Shown here: positions 31,604 through 40,388 of the stretch, in pieces
How the letters are laid out: every line of letters begins with the position of its first letter
How positions within the stretch are numbered: the first letter of the stretch is position 1
Assembly: GCA_963784135.1 (NCBI GenBank)
Contig: CAWAQG010000014.1
Coordinates: 87,930-151,929, forward strand
Length of the DNA stretch: 64,000 bases
Direction: 5' to 3'
Source of the DNA: JADFXI01 sp963784135
GTDB taxonomy: Bacteria > Nitrospirota > Thermodesulfovibrionia > Thermodesulfovibrionales > Dissulfurispiraceae
Position numbers and translations under genes: made by a program
Notes under the pieces: model-generated
Database searches by the model: none
Seen by the model: the letters and a program-made list of their open reading frames with translations, nothing else
What the model was told of the DNA's origin: nothing

Positions 31604-32959
31604 GTGCTGAGGATGGCCAAGAAGCTTCGTATCCTTCTGGTTGATGATGACAATAATATCCGTATGACACTTTATGTGTCTTTGTCGGATATGGGGCATC
31701 ACGTGGTTGCCGCAGCATCTTTGAACGAGGCGGCAGAAGCGTTAAAAGCTGAAATTTTTGATCTTGTGCTGACGGATTTCAGGTTAGGCGGACCTACAGG
31801 AATCGACTTGATTCGCGAATCGAAAAGCATGCAGCCTGAAGCGATTATTGTCGTAATGACCGCTTATTCTTCTATTGACAATGCGGTCGAGGTAACAAAA
31901 GAAGGCGCATTCGACTATCTTCCAAAGCCTTTTGCCAACTCTCAACTTGTTCACCTGTTGGAAAAGGTCCAGACTTTCATCTCTCTTAAGAGGGAAAACG
32001 AGGCATTAAGAAACGAGCGCTTCCGTCCGGAATATTTCCAGGGCTTTGTTTCTCCGGCAATGCAGCGGCTCGAAATTTTTGTGAACCAGGTCGCCCCGAC
32101 AGACGAAACGGTGCTTATTACCGGAGAAAGCGGGACCGGCAAAACAGAACTCGCCAAACTCATTCACAAGCGCTCCCGCAGGGCAGCCGGCCCTTTTATA
32201 ACGGTTTCCTGCACTACCCTGGCCGAGTCGGTACTGGAGTCCGAACTCTTCGGACATGTGAGGGGGGCTTTTACCGGCGCTATCAGTGAAAAGACAGGAA
32301 AACTCGAATTGGCCGATAACGGCACTCTTTTCCTGGATGAGATCGGTGACCTTTCACTTTCAGCGCAGACAAGGCTTTTACGGTTTCTTCAGGAAAAAAT
32401 CATCGAGAGGGTTGGCGGAACGGATGAAATCAAGGTAGACACACGTATTATCGCGGCAACCAATCATGATTTGCATGAGGCTGTAGCCGGCAAGGTATTT
32501 CGGGAAGACCTTTATTACCGTCTTAATATTCTGGAAAGCTATTTGGTCCCACTGCGGTACAGGAAGGAAGACATTCCGGTACTGGTCCAGCGCTTCATAA
32601 AGGAGTCTGCAACCCGCCAGGGGAAATCAAACGTCCCGGTAATCCCCGGCAAAGTAATGCAGAAGCTGCTGGATTATGACTGGCCCGGGAACATTCGTGA
32701 ACTGAAAAATGCGTTGGAACGGACAGTCATTCTCACGACTGCGGAAGAGGTCGAAGAGGCCTCTCTCCCTCCGGCGATTCTGGCGCCGAACGTTTCTGAA
32801 ACCGCAAAAGGTGTGAAGCTGAGGACCCTGGAAGAAATGGAAAGAGATCATATAATTGCTGTTTTGGAGTCTGAGAAGAACCTGGAAAAGGCCGCCGAAA
32901 TCCTCGGTATTACTTCAGTCACCCTATGGAGAAAACGCAAACAATACGGGATCTCATAA
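31604..32959 (+). CDS. Sigma-54-dependent response regulator (NtrC type)
   Basis: 451 residues. Receiver domain LLVDDDNNIRM with phospho-Asp in LVLTDFRLGG, and Lys in YLPKPF. The AAA+ domain (about 150-385) has GESGTGKTELAKLI, the sigma-54 contact loop GHVRGAFTGAISEK and LFLDEIGDLSLSAQ. The C-terminal helix-turn-helix is EKAAEILGITSVTLWRKRK. Starts GTG 31604 and ATG 31613 are both possible. It probably activates sigma-54 promoters when phosphorylated by the preceding kinase. No -24/-12 promoter was found in the immediate area, so targets are elsewhere or unrecognised. Confidence 0.9.
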   Translation: MLRMAKKLRILLVDDDNNIRMTLYVSLSDMGHHVVAAASLNEAAEALKAEIFDLVLTDFRLGGPTGIDLIRESKSMQPEAIIVVMTAYSSIDNAVEVTKEGAFDYLPKPFANSQLVHLLEKVQTFISLKRENEALRNERFRPEYFQGFVSPAMQRLEIFVNQVAPTDETVLITGESGTGKTELAKLIHKRSRRAAGPFITVSCTTLAESVLESELFGHVRGAFTGAISEKTGKLELADNGTLFLDEIGDLSLSAQTRLLRFLQEKIIERVGGTDEIKVDTRIIAATNHDLHEAVAGKVFREDLYYRLNILESYLVPLRYRKEDIPVLVQRFIKESATRQGKSNVPVIPGKVMQKLLDYDWPGNIRELKNALERTVILTTAEEVEEASLPPAILAPNVSETAKGVKLRTLEEMERDHIIAVLESEKNLEKAAEILGITSVTLWRKRKQYGIS

Positions 32960-33024
32960 AAATTGGTATAATCCCCTCTTTAACGCGACACTTCCCATGC
33001 CTGCATTGTTTACAAGGTGTGAAG

Positions 33025-34356
33025 ATGGAAAGAGAAGATGGCCACTCCAGCAGCATAGTGAGGATATCCATCGTTGAGGGCATCTTCGGCCAGATATTCA
33101 ATTCACTATCGGGCCCCGGGTCCGCTTTTTTGACGAAGTTCGCAATCATGATGAACGCCACGTCCCTTCAATTCGGGATACTGGCGGCTATAGGTCAAAT
33201 CTCTCTGGTCTTCCAGCCTCTCGGCGCCATCATTACGAGGCGACGGGAAAAACGAAAAGGCGTTGTCCTCAGTCTCCTATTCGCCGGAAGGGGAATCCCC
33301 CTTTTTTATGCAATAATCCCTTTCTTTTTTATAAGCGGCAATGCCATCCGTATATTTCTCCTTCTCTTCTTTCTGAGCGTCTCGCTTTCTGCAGTCGCCG
33401 ATAACGCCTGGATCGCCTGGATATCGGACATGGTCCCCCGGAGGGTCAGGGGCCGTTTTTTCTCAGCGAGGTCACGGTACCTGATGCTTACTGCTATTAT
33501 TGTGAGTTACGTCTTTGGACTCTTCATTGACCTCTTCATAGAAGGGTCCCCTTCCGGCATCTTCGCCCACGAACACCTTCCTTATGGTTTTGCAGTAATC
33601 TTCTTTATCGCGACGGTTGCGGGCATCTTAGGGCTGCGCGTGCTTTCCCGTCAGCCTGAAAAGATGAAGAGGTTAGAAGAGGAAGGGTTTGCCGAGATGT
33701 TTATAGGACCTTTGAAAGACAGCAACTTTAGGAAGTTTCTCTTTTATGGTTGCTGGTGGATGTTAGCTGTCGGCATAGGTCATCCATTCTGGCAGCCCTT
33801 CATGTTGAAGAAGCTCCATATGTCTCTTTTTGAGGTCCAGATCTACGGAAGCATAAACATGATTTCAGCAATGGCTGTCATTGGGATATGGGGAAGGCTC
33901 ATTGATGCTTATGGCAACAAGATTGCTATGCGGTTGATCATATTGCTGGGAGGGTTCAATCCCATGGTATGGCTTTTCGTCTCCCCTCATAACTACATCA
34001 TCCTGTACCTTGAAGCAATAACATCCGGGATGATGTGGGGCGGAGCGGCATTGGTCGGGATGAACTTTGTCCTTTCGCTGTCGCCTAAAGACAAGAAACA
34101 GGTCTACGCAGGTGTGTATGGAGCTTTTTCGGGTATTGCGATGATGACGACGATGCTCATCTCAGGCGCCTTTCTTCCCGGTCCACTTGAGATCGCAGGT
34201 TTACACCTCCAACCTGAACAGGTGCTCTTTGCATTGACGGGAATCGCACGATGGAGCGCACAGATACCGCTCTCCCGGGTCCACGAACCGCAGGCTGGAA
34301 CTGTAGCCGATGCAATCGCCTCCTTAATGCGCAGGTTGACTGGCGGAGCTTATTAG
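33025..34356 (+). CDS. MFS permease
   Basis: About 443 residues with 11-12 hydrophobic segments. The loop 2-3 motif is AIITRRREKRKGVVLSLL, and central helices include LGVMNFVL-like stretches. ATG 33025 has AAGGTG upstream and removes a start that would lie inside the regulator gene. It follows the NtrC-type gene by 65 bases, so it may be a target or simply a neighbour. The substrate is unknown. Confidence 0.75.
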   Translation: MEREDGHSSSIVRISIVEGIFGQIFNSLSGPGSAFLTKFAIMMNATSLQFGILAAIGQISLVFQPLGAIITRRREKRKGVVLSLLFAGRGIPLFYAIIPFFFISGNAIRIFLLLFFLSVSLSAVADNAWIAWISDMVPRRVRGRFFSARSRYLMLTAIIVSYVFGLFIDLFIEGSPSGIFAHEHLPYGFAVIFFIATVAGILGLRVLSRQPEKMKRLEEEGFAEMFIGPLKDSNFRKFLFYGCWWMLAVGIGHPFWQPFMLKKLHMSLFEVQIYGSINMISAMAVIGIWGRLIDAYGNKIAMRLIILLGGFNPMVWLFVSPHNYIILYLEAITSGMMWGGAALVGMNFVLSLSPKDKKQVYAGVYGAFSGIAMMTTMLISGAFLPGPLEIAGLHLQPEQVLFALTGIARWSAQIPLSRVHEPQAGTVADAIASLMRRLTGGAY

Positions 34357-34369
34357 GTATAATATACCT
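34355..34369. promoter_or_regulatory. Palindromic -10/operator in front of the TumE/TumA remnant
   Basis: AGGTATA, one A, TATACCT form a perfect 7-base inverted repeat that contains TATAAT. It overlaps the MFS stop codon and precedes the toxin remnant by 3 bases. TA antitoxins usually bind such sites, so it is a candidate autoregulatory operator. Confidence 0.45.
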
Positions 34370-34372
34370 TAT

Positions 34373-34539
34373 ATGGATGCGGAGCAGATATTTTACCGAA
34401 AGAATGTTGAGCCTAATGGCGACATTATTGAAATGAGAATATGGCGAGTGCCCCATCCCAAAAGCATTTCACGGATATGAATGCTCTTATAAGGGATTTT
34501 TACAACGACGTGGAGAAGATAAGGAGGGGAGAGCTATGA
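34373..34539 (+). pseudogene. TumE-family toxin remnant with internal deletion
   Basis: Starts ATG with AEQIFYRKNVEPNGDIIEMR and continues IWRVPHPKSISRI to a stop at 34478-34480. In another frame from 34468, FTDMNALIRDFYNDVEKIRR then GEL ends at TGA 34537-34539. The two pieces match the start and the end of TumE-family (DUF6516) toxins. About 40 middle residues are missing at the junction. The stop TGA overlaps the antitoxin ATG (ATGA), as in intact pairs. It cannot make full toxin. Confidence 0.55.
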
Positions 34540-34910
34540 AAGTAAAAAAAATAGATATAGGTATTAAGGACCTGAAAGAGAGCTTAAAAGACTTTGCCGG
34601 AACCTGGGGCAAGCTGCAGGCCGGCAAGAAGGTCAAAAAAGAGGAAGGCGTTTACTTCGAATCCATTGACACCATGAGGGCGGTGCTGACAAATAACAGA
34701 CTTCTGATTCTCAAAACAATAAGGGAAAATCATCCTGGGTCAGTGTACGAACTGGCAAAGATGTTGGGAAGAGATTTAAAGAACGTCAATCAGGATTTAA
34801 AATTGCTTGCTGATATAGGGCTTGTGAGCCTTGAGAAAACCGAAACTGATAAAAAGCGTGTTGTTCCTCACGTTGATTATTGTAAAATCATGCTGGAGAT
34901 ACCTGTGTGA
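34536..34910 (+). CDS. TumA/HVO_A0114-family antitoxin, winged helix DNA-binding
   Basis: 124 residues. The N-terminal half (VKKIDIGIKDLKESLKDFAG, then YFESIDTMRAVLTNNRLLIL) and the winged helix (VYELAKMLGRDLKNVNQDLK) match the HVO_A0114 family that serves as antitoxin to TumE. It has AAGGAGGGGAG 9 bases upstream and an ATGA overlap with the decayed toxin. Being intact, it may persist as an anti-addiction protein or a plain regulator. Confidence 0.7.
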   Translation: MKVKKIDIGIKDLKESLKDFAGTWGKLQAGKKVKKEEGVYFESIDTMRAVLTNNRLLILKTIRENHPGSVYELAKMLGRDLKNVNQDLKLLADIGLVSLEKTETDKKRVVPHVDYCKIMLEIPV

Positions 34911-35056
34911 GCACAACAATTACCATTCAGACTTTGGACTTTGCCTTTGGATTGTATTCCTCCAGCAGGGCCAACACGTCAACCGTACCGGTGTTGCCGT
35001 GAATTACAACAACGGGAAGGCGAGCGGCATGTGACGGCGCCGGCGATAAAGCTGCA

Positions 35057-35308
35057 CTAATCCGCCAGTAACGACCCTACCGTTGCCTGATCAAGCTGGT
35101 GTATTTGTCCCAGGTCTTGACTGGACAGGGATGAGATGCCGCTTAATATCCGACCCAGTGTAGCACCCGCCGATGTGATAGTGACCTTATCCTCTACAGG
35201 TGATAATTCCGGCTGAGCGGCCGGCGCCTGGGATTTTTCTGTGGCTGGATCTATCCTGGCTTGCCGGTTATTATAGTCTGGCAAGTTGTTTCCTATTGTC
35301 GCTGACAT
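35057..35308 (-). CDS. Small protein of 83 residues, function unknown
   Basis: Predicted soluble, rich in Ala, Ser and Gln. The middle reads SPVEDKVTITSAGATLGRIL. That 'DxVTITSAG' pattern is shared with short flagellar-type proteins and with FlgM-like anti-sigma factors, but the match is too weak to name it. ATG 35308 has AGGAGG 5-6 bases upstream. A short possible coding end lies downstream (see rejected items). Confidence 0.5.
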   Translation of the reverse strand: MSATIGNNLPDYNNRQARIDPATEKSQAPAAQPELSPVEDKVTITSAGATLGRILSGISSLSSQDLGQIHQLDQATVGSLLAD

Positions 35309-35498
35309 ACTATGTACCTCCTGCTATAGTATTTATAGCTTGTTACATTGCAATTTATGTTCCAGTAGCTTTTATAATAGACATGCAGGATAACTGATTA
35401 TAATTAAAGCAAATCCAAAACTTCTTAATTCTTCCAACAGTATGTTGATCTTTGCTTTAAGTGTGTAATTTTTGCTTAATGGAATTTTTTTCCGCTAT

Positions 35499-37163
35499 TT
35501 ACATGCGTTCGGGCGCTTTGACGCCCAGTATCTTTAAGCCGTGGCGCAGGACTATTTGTATCGCCCGGCAGAGCGCAAGGCGCGCCCTGGTGAGTTCGAC
35601 ATCGCCGGTAACGACTTTATATTTGTGGTAATAAGGGTGGAACATCCCTGCAAGCTCCTGAAGGTAGAACGTGATGCGGTGCGGCTCGTGCGCAAGCGCT
35701 GCATTTCTGAACATCATGGGATAGAGCAGCAGTTTTTTGAGAATGCGCATTTCTTCATCGTTAAAGCATTCGCCGTTAAATGCAGCGAGGTATTGCTCCA
35801 TATCTCCTGCCGGGAAGCCGAGTGTCTCTGATTCCTGTTTCGCCTTTTCAAAAATACTGTTGATTCGGGCGTTGGCATACTGGACATAATATACCGGGTT
35901 CTCCGAGGATTGCGCTTTGGCGACCTCGATGTCTACTTCAAGATGGCTGTCGGAACGGCGAGTCAAAAACAGGAACTTGGTTGTGTCGGCGCCTATGTCA
36001 TCTATGACCTCGCGCAGGGTAATGAATTCCCCGGAGCGTTTTGACATTTGGACCGGCTGGCCGCCTCTTAAAAGAGACACCATCTGGACCAGCAGCACGC
36101 GCAAGCTGTCTTTGGGGCACCCGAGGGCCTGTATAACAGCCTCCATGCGCGGCACATAGCCATGGTGGTCGGCGCCCCATATGTCGATCAGCTCATCAAA
36201 CCCCCTTGCAACTTTTTTCCGGTGATAGGCGATGTCAGGGGCGAAGTAGGTATAGTCCCCGTCCTTTTTTATGATGACCCGGTCTTTATCATCACCGAAT
36301 GCCGTTGACCTGAACCACACGGCATCAGCCTCCTCGAAAATGTATCCGCGTTCTCTGAGGTCATCGATCGCCTGTTTCACTTCTCCTTTTTCATACAGCT
36401 CCCGCTCACTCTGCCAGGTATCAAAAAAAACTCCGAAATCCTCAAGGTCTTTTTTTATGGCATCGAGCATTTTCAGATAAGAAAAATCTATGAATAGCTG
36501 CTCAGCATCGAAGAACTCCTTGTCCTCGAATGCAGTCCCGTATTTTTCTTTCAGCTCTTTTGCTATGTCTTCGACATAGTCGCCTTTGTACCCATTTTCG
36601 GGAAAGGGGTATTGCCTGCCGCAGAGGTGTTTATATTTCGCAAACACGGACATGCCGAGCAGTTTTACCTGGCGTCCGGCATCATTGATGTAGAATTCTT
36701 TTTCTACCGCGTAGCCGGCTTCGCTCAGGAGATTCGACAATGCGGCCCCGAGGGCGGCCCCTCTGCCATGGCCCAAATGCATGGGGCCGGTAGGGTTGGA
36801 GCTCACAAATTCTATCTGTATTTTCCTGCCTCTGCCGACATCCTCGGTAAGGAATGCCTCTCCCGAAGCAATGAGCGCCTGCAGCTCTTTATAAAGGAAC
36901 AACCGCGTAAAGGTGAAATTTATAAAGCCCGGCCCGGCTATTTCTATTTTCTCGAAGACGCCGCTCACCCCGATTGCCTTTACCATGTCCTCCGCAATCA
37001 GTCTGGGCGGCTTTTTCAGAAGCTTTGTCAAGCTCATCGCAAGGGGAGTGGACAAGTCGCCGAAGCCCTCATCTTTTGGAGGCACTATTTCTATATTATC
37101 AAATGGCGCATTATAAACAGCCGACGCCGCATTTTCCAAAATCCCTCTCAAAACCTTTTCCAT
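35499..37163 (-). CDS. argS: Arginyl-tRNA synthetase
   Basis: Charges tRNA-Arg. The 554-residue class I enzyme has the HIGH-type motif in SSNPTGPMHLGHGRGAALGA and a KMSKS-like MSKRSGEFITLREV. The N-terminal Arg-S additional domain and C-terminal helical DALR domain (YVQYANARINSIFEKAKQ onward) are present, ending LRHGLKILGVKAPERM. The length fits the family. A Shine-Dalgarno AAAGG lies 2 bases before ATG 37163. It is divergent from hypC. Confidence 0.96.
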   Translation of the reverse strand: MEKVLRGILENAASAVYNAPFDNIEIVPPKDEGFGDLSTPLAMSLTKLLKKPPRLIAEDMVKAIGVSGVFEKIEIAGPGFINFTFTRLFLYKELQALIASGEAFLTEDVGRGRKIQIEFVSSNPTGPMHLGHGRGAALGAALSNLLSEAGYAVEKEFYINDAGRQVKLLGMSVFAKYKHLCGRQYPFPENGYKGDYVEDIAKELKEKYGTAFEDKEFFDAEQLFIDFSYLKMLDAIKKDLEDFGVFFDTWQSERELYEKGEVKQAIDDLRERGYIFEEADAVWFRSTAFGDDKDRVIIKKDGDYTYFAPDIAYHRKKVARGFDELIDIWGADHHGYVPRMEAVIQALGCPKDSLRVLLVQMVSLLRGGQPVQMSKRSGEFITLREVIDDIGADTTKFLFLTRRSDSHLEVDIEVAKAQSSENPVYYVQYANARINSIFEKAKQESETLGFPAGDMEQYLAAFNGECFNDEEMRILKKLLLYPMMFRNAALAHEPHRITFYLQELAGMFHPYYHKYKVVTGDVELTRARLALCRAIQIVLRHGLKILGVKAPERM

Positions 37164-37253
37164 AGCCTTTAAGTTTAAGCGTCGTGTTTAAGTGTTGTCA
37201 ACATGCAGGCAAAATAGGTAGAATAAACCAATTAAGTTATTTGAGGAGCCGGC

Positions 37254-37499
37254 ATGTGCATTGCCATACCTTCCAGGATTGTGACAATAAGTGATATGAC
37301 TGCGACGGTTGATGTATACGGTGCGCGCCGTGAAGTCAGCCTCCTTCTGCTGCCTGAGGATGCGAAGATAGACGATTATGTGCTGGTGCACGCCGGTTTC
37401 GCCATACAGAAAATTGACAGTGATGCTGCAGCCGAGTCGCTGAAGCTTATAAAAGAACTGATGGATGCCGCTGAAGGGGGAGGTACTGATGGCAGATGA
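37254..37499 (+). CDS. hypC: HypC/HybG/HupF-family hydrogenase maturation chaperone
   Basis: 81 residues starting MCIAIPSRIVTISD, with the N-terminal Cys that ligands the metal site in HypC. VLVHAGFAIQKIDSDAAAES is the conserved C-terminal part. HypC helps insert the Fe(CN)2CO centre into NiFe hydrogenases with HypD. No other hyp or hydrogenase gene lies within the window, so it appears isolated. GAGGAG is 7 bases upstream. It overlaps yajQ by 11 bases. Confidence 0.9.
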   Translation: MCIAIPSRIVTISDMTATVDVYGARREVSLLLLPEDAKIDDYVLVHAGFAIQKIDSDAAAESLKLIKELMDAAEGGGTDGR

Positions 37500-37986
37500 A
37501 CATTCGTTTGATATAGTATGCGAAGTGGACATGCAGGAAGTGACCAATGCCGTGACTCAGGCTGTCAAAGAGATCAGCCAGCGATTTGATTTCAAGGGGA
37601 GCAAGAGCTCCATAGAATTTGATAAAGGCAAGGGCACTATCACTCTTTTATCGGACGATGAGCAGAAGATGAAGGGCGTTATCGATATCCTTCAGTCGAA
37701 GCTCGTGAAGCGCGGTATTGCGCTCAAGGCGCTCAATTACGGCAAACTGGAACAGGCTGCCGGCAATACAGTCAGGCAGATCATAACGCTCCAACAGGGT
37801 ATCCCGCAGGAGAAAGCCAAGGAAATAGTTAAGATAATCAAAGATATGAAGCTCAAGGTAAGCCCGGAAATCCAGAAAGATCAGGTACGGGTAAGGGCCA
37901 AAAAAATAGATGATTTGCAGCTCATTATGGCACATCTCAAGGAAAAGGATTTCGGGATCCATATTCAATTTTCGAACTACCGGTGA
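37489..37986 (+). CDS. yajQ: YajQ-family nucleotide-binding protein
   Basis: 165 residues of the UPF0234/YajQ family: ADEHSFDIVCEVDMQEVTNA, then EISQRFDFKGSKSSIEFDK and SPEIQKDQVRVRAKKIDDLQ with the QFSNYR end. Members bind nucleotides, and some bind cyclic di-GMP. A GGGGGAGG ribosome site lies 5 bases before ATG 37489; an in-frame ATG at 37465 would start earlier inside hypC. The overlap with hypC suggests coupling. The precise role here is unknown. Confidence 0.92.
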   Translation: MADEHSFDIVCEVDMQEVTNAVTQAVKEISQRFDFKGSKSSIEFDKGKGTITLLSDDEQKMKGVIDILQSKLVKRGIALKALNYGKLEQAAGNTVRQIITLQQGIPQEKAKEIVKIIKDMKLKVSPEIQKDQVRVRAKKIDDLQLIMAHLKEKDFGIHIQFSNYR

Positions 37987-38087
37987 GCCGGGCGTACAAC
38001 GGCGAGTCTGATAAGAAAGGACTGGAAAATAAAAAGAGACCTCTGTTAAAATGATAGCCGACTTTAAGTTGAGGCGATAATAAATTA

Positions 38088-38822
38088 ATGAACGGACATA
38101 CAGCAATAATCACTGGAGCAGGACGCGGCATAGGCAAAGCAATCGGCGAAACCCTTGCCCGGCATGGAGTCAATATCGTTGTCGTTGACGTCAACCTTGA
38201 TATGGCCAAAGAGGCGGCATCCGATCTTGAGAAGCTCGGGATACGGAGCATAGGGTTAAAGGCGGACGTGTCCAGTTCATCAGAGGTAAGCGGGCTGTTT
38301 GAGCATGTTGTAAAAGAGTTCGGTAAAGTGGAGATACTTGTCAATAATGCCGGGATTACGAAAGACGGACTTTTAATGCGCATGAAAGAAGAGGATTGGG
38401 ATGCTGTAATAGATATCAACCTGAAAGGCACATTTCTTTGCTCCAAAGAGGCGGTTAAGATAATGGCGAAACAGCGGTATGGGCGCATCATTAATATCGC
38501 ATCCGTCGTTGCCTTTATGGGCAATCCGGGACAGGCCAATTACAGTGCGTCGAAAGCCGGCATTGTCGGCCTCACAAAAACTATAGCGAAAGAATACGCC
38601 GGCAGGGCGCTGACGGTGAATGCGGTTGCACCCGGATTCATTTCTACGGCCATGACCGATGCGCTCCCGGAAAATGTGAAGCAGGAGATGATGAAGGCCA
38701 TTCCCATGAGCAGATTCGGCACTGCCCAGGATGTTGCCAATGCGGTATTCTTTTTTGCAGCGCCTGAATCGGGATACATAACCGGTCAGGTAATCCATGT
38801 AAACGGCGGCATGTATATGTAA
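38088..38822 (+). CDS. fabG: 3-oxoacyl-ACP reductase
   Basis: Reduces 3-oxoacyl-ACP with NADPH. The 244-residue SDR enzyme has TGAGRGIGKAIGETLA, the NNAGITKDGLL stretch, and catalytic Ser-Tyr-Lys (SVVAFMG, YSASKAG). The end GQVIHVNGGMYM is usual. It opens the fabG-acpP-fabF-rnc cluster, followed 89 bases later by acpP. Confidence 0.95.
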   Translation: MNGHTAIITGAGRGIGKAIGETLARHGVNIVVVDVNLDMAKEAASDLEKLGIRSIGLKADVSSSSEVSGLFEHVVKEFGKVEILVNNAGITKDGLLMRMKEEDWDAVIDINLKGTFLCSKEAVKIMAKQRYGRIINIASVVAFMGNPGQANYSASKAGIVGLTKTIAKEYAGRALTVNAVAPGFISTAMTDALPENVKQEMMKAIPMSRFGTAQDVANAVFFFAAPESGYITGQVIHVNGGMYM

Positions 38823-38910
38823 ATAGCTTGCAGTTCATGGTCCAAAGCAGAAAAACTATGGGCCGAGAGCTGTAGTGCATCAGTTGAAATCTAAATTGCG
38901 GAGGTAGATA

Positions 38911-39141
38911 ATGGTAGACGAAAAAGTAAAAGAAATAATATCAAAGCAGCTTGGAGTAGACCAGTCGGAAGTGACGCCTGAAGCGTCTTTTGTTGAGGAC
39001 CTTGGCGCTGATTCGCTCGATACCGTGGAATTGGTGATGGCATTCGAGGAGGCATTCAACATCGAGATACCCGATGAGGATGCCGAGAAAATAACAAAAG
39101 TTAAAGACGCAGTCGACTACATAAAGAAAAAACTGGGATGA
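38911..39141 (+). CDS. acpP: Acyl carrier protein
   Basis: 76-residue acidic ACP. The phosphopantetheine serine is in LGADSLDTVELVMAFEE (about Ser 36). It carries growing acyl chains for FabG and FabF and is a target of AcpS. Its TGA overlaps the fabF ATG (ATGA). GGAGGT lies 6 bases upstream. Confidence 0.97.
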   Translation: MVDEKVKEIISKQLGVDQSEVTPEASFVEDLGADSLDTVELVMAFEEAFNIEIPDEDAEKITKVKDAVDYIKKKLG

Positions 39142-40388
39142 TCGGGAAGAAAAGAGTTGTAATCACCGGCCTGGGCCTGGTTACTCCTATCGGCATCGGT
39201 GTGGATGAGACGTGGAGTGCGGCCTTAAACGGAAAGTCAGGCATAGGGCCCATCACGCATTTTGATGCGTCTTTGTTCCCGGTGCGTATTGCCGGGGAAG
39301 TCAAGGGTTTCGATCCGGCAAATTATATCGAGGCAAAAGAAATCAAAAAGATGGACCGCTTCATCCATCTTGCGGTTGCTGCTGCGACAATGGCTGTCGA
39401 TGATTCCGGTTTCAGGATTACCGCGGAAAATGCCGAAAGGGTGGGAGTGGTAATCGGCTCCGGCATGGGAGGACTGCCTGCCATCGAGCATTATCATAAG
39501 GCTTACCTGGAAAAAGGGTATAAACGGATTTCCCCTTTTTTTATCCCGATGCTTATCATCAACCTTGCTTCGGGTACCGTGTCTATCAAATTTGGCGCAA
39601 AAGGACCTAACTCTTCCGTGGTAACAGCTTGTGCCACCGGCAGCCATTCCATTGGCGACGCGTTCAAAATAATCCAGCGGGGTGACGCGGATGCGATGAT
39701 TGCCGGGGGGACGGAATCGGTTGTCACTGCTCTCGGGATAGGCGGGTTTGCTGTTATGAAAACTCTTTCAACCCGGAATGACGAACCTGAAAGGGCCAGC
39801 AGGCCTTTTGATATCGACAGAGATGGTTTTGTCATGGGAGAGGGGGCCGGTATTGTATTTCTCGAGGACCTCGACAGCGCCCTTTCGAGGAATGCGAAAA
39901 TTTACGCTGAAGTTACAGGGTACGGCATGTCGAGTGACGCCTATCATATTACAACGCCTGCTCCAGGCGGCGAAGGCGCTGCGCGATGCATGAAAGCCGC
40001 ATTGAAAGATGCTGGTCTCGGGCCTGAAAAGATCGATTACATAAACGCCCATGGCACATCGACGAAATACGGAGACGAACTCGAAACTACAGCTATCAAG
40101 ACCGTATTTGGGGAGCATGCTTACAAATTATGCGTCAGTTCCACGAAGTCGATGGTGGGGCATCTTTTGGGAGCTGCCGGCGGGGTTGAGGCAATACTCT
40201 CTGTTCTCAGTATCTGTCACGGCAAAGTACCTCCTACTATTAACCTGGACAACCCCGATCCCGAGTGTGATCTTGATTATGTCCCCAAAACCGCGAAGCA
40301 GGTCGATGTAACGTATGCGCTGTCAAATTCTTTCGGTTTCGGGGGAACAAATGCCTGTCTTATCTTCGGAAAATATCGCGGGAATTGA
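39138..40388 (+). CDS. fabF: 3-oxoacyl-ACP synthase II
   Basis: Condenses malonyl-ACP with acyl-ACP to extend fatty acids. The 416-residue ketosynthase has the Cys nucleophile in VVTACATGSHSIGDAF and the two His in NAHGTSTKYGDE and MVGHLLGAAGG. The C-terminal NSFGFGGTNACLIF is also typical. Its reading start is coupled to acpP by ATGA. The rnc start overlaps its last codons by 38 bases. Confidence 0.97.
   Translation: MIGKKRVVITGLGLVTPIGIGVDETWSAALNGKSGIGPITHFDASLFPVRIAGEVKGFDPANYIEAKEIKKMDRFIHLAVAAATMAVDDSGFRITAENAERVGVVIGSGMGGLPAIEHYHKAYLEKGYKRISPFFIPMLIINLASGTVSIKFGAKGPNSSVVTACATGSHSIGDAFKIIQRGDADAMIAGGTESVVTALGIGGFAVMKTLSTRNDEPERASRPFDIDRDGFVMGEGAGIVFLEDLDSALSRNAKIYAEVTGYGMSSDAYHITTPAPGGEGAARCMKAALKDAGLGPEKIDYINAHGTSTKYGDELETTAIKTVFGEHAYKLCVSSTKSMVGHLLGAAGGVEAILSVLSICHGKVPPTINLDNPDPECDLDYVPKTAKQVDVTYALSNSFGFGGTNACLIFGKYRGN

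Noticed and set aside
34927..35076. A minus-strand open stretch with a plausible protein tail (LPVVVIHGNTGTVDVLALLE type)
   Set aside because: No ATG, GTG or TTG start in frame, and no family recognised. It may be a gene remnant, but it cannot be supported as a gene.
35200..35397. Plus-strand 65-residue hydrophobic open frame
   Set aside because: It overlaps the start of the 83-residue minus-strand gene, which has a good ribosome site; the hydrophobicity follows from AT-rich spacer sequence.
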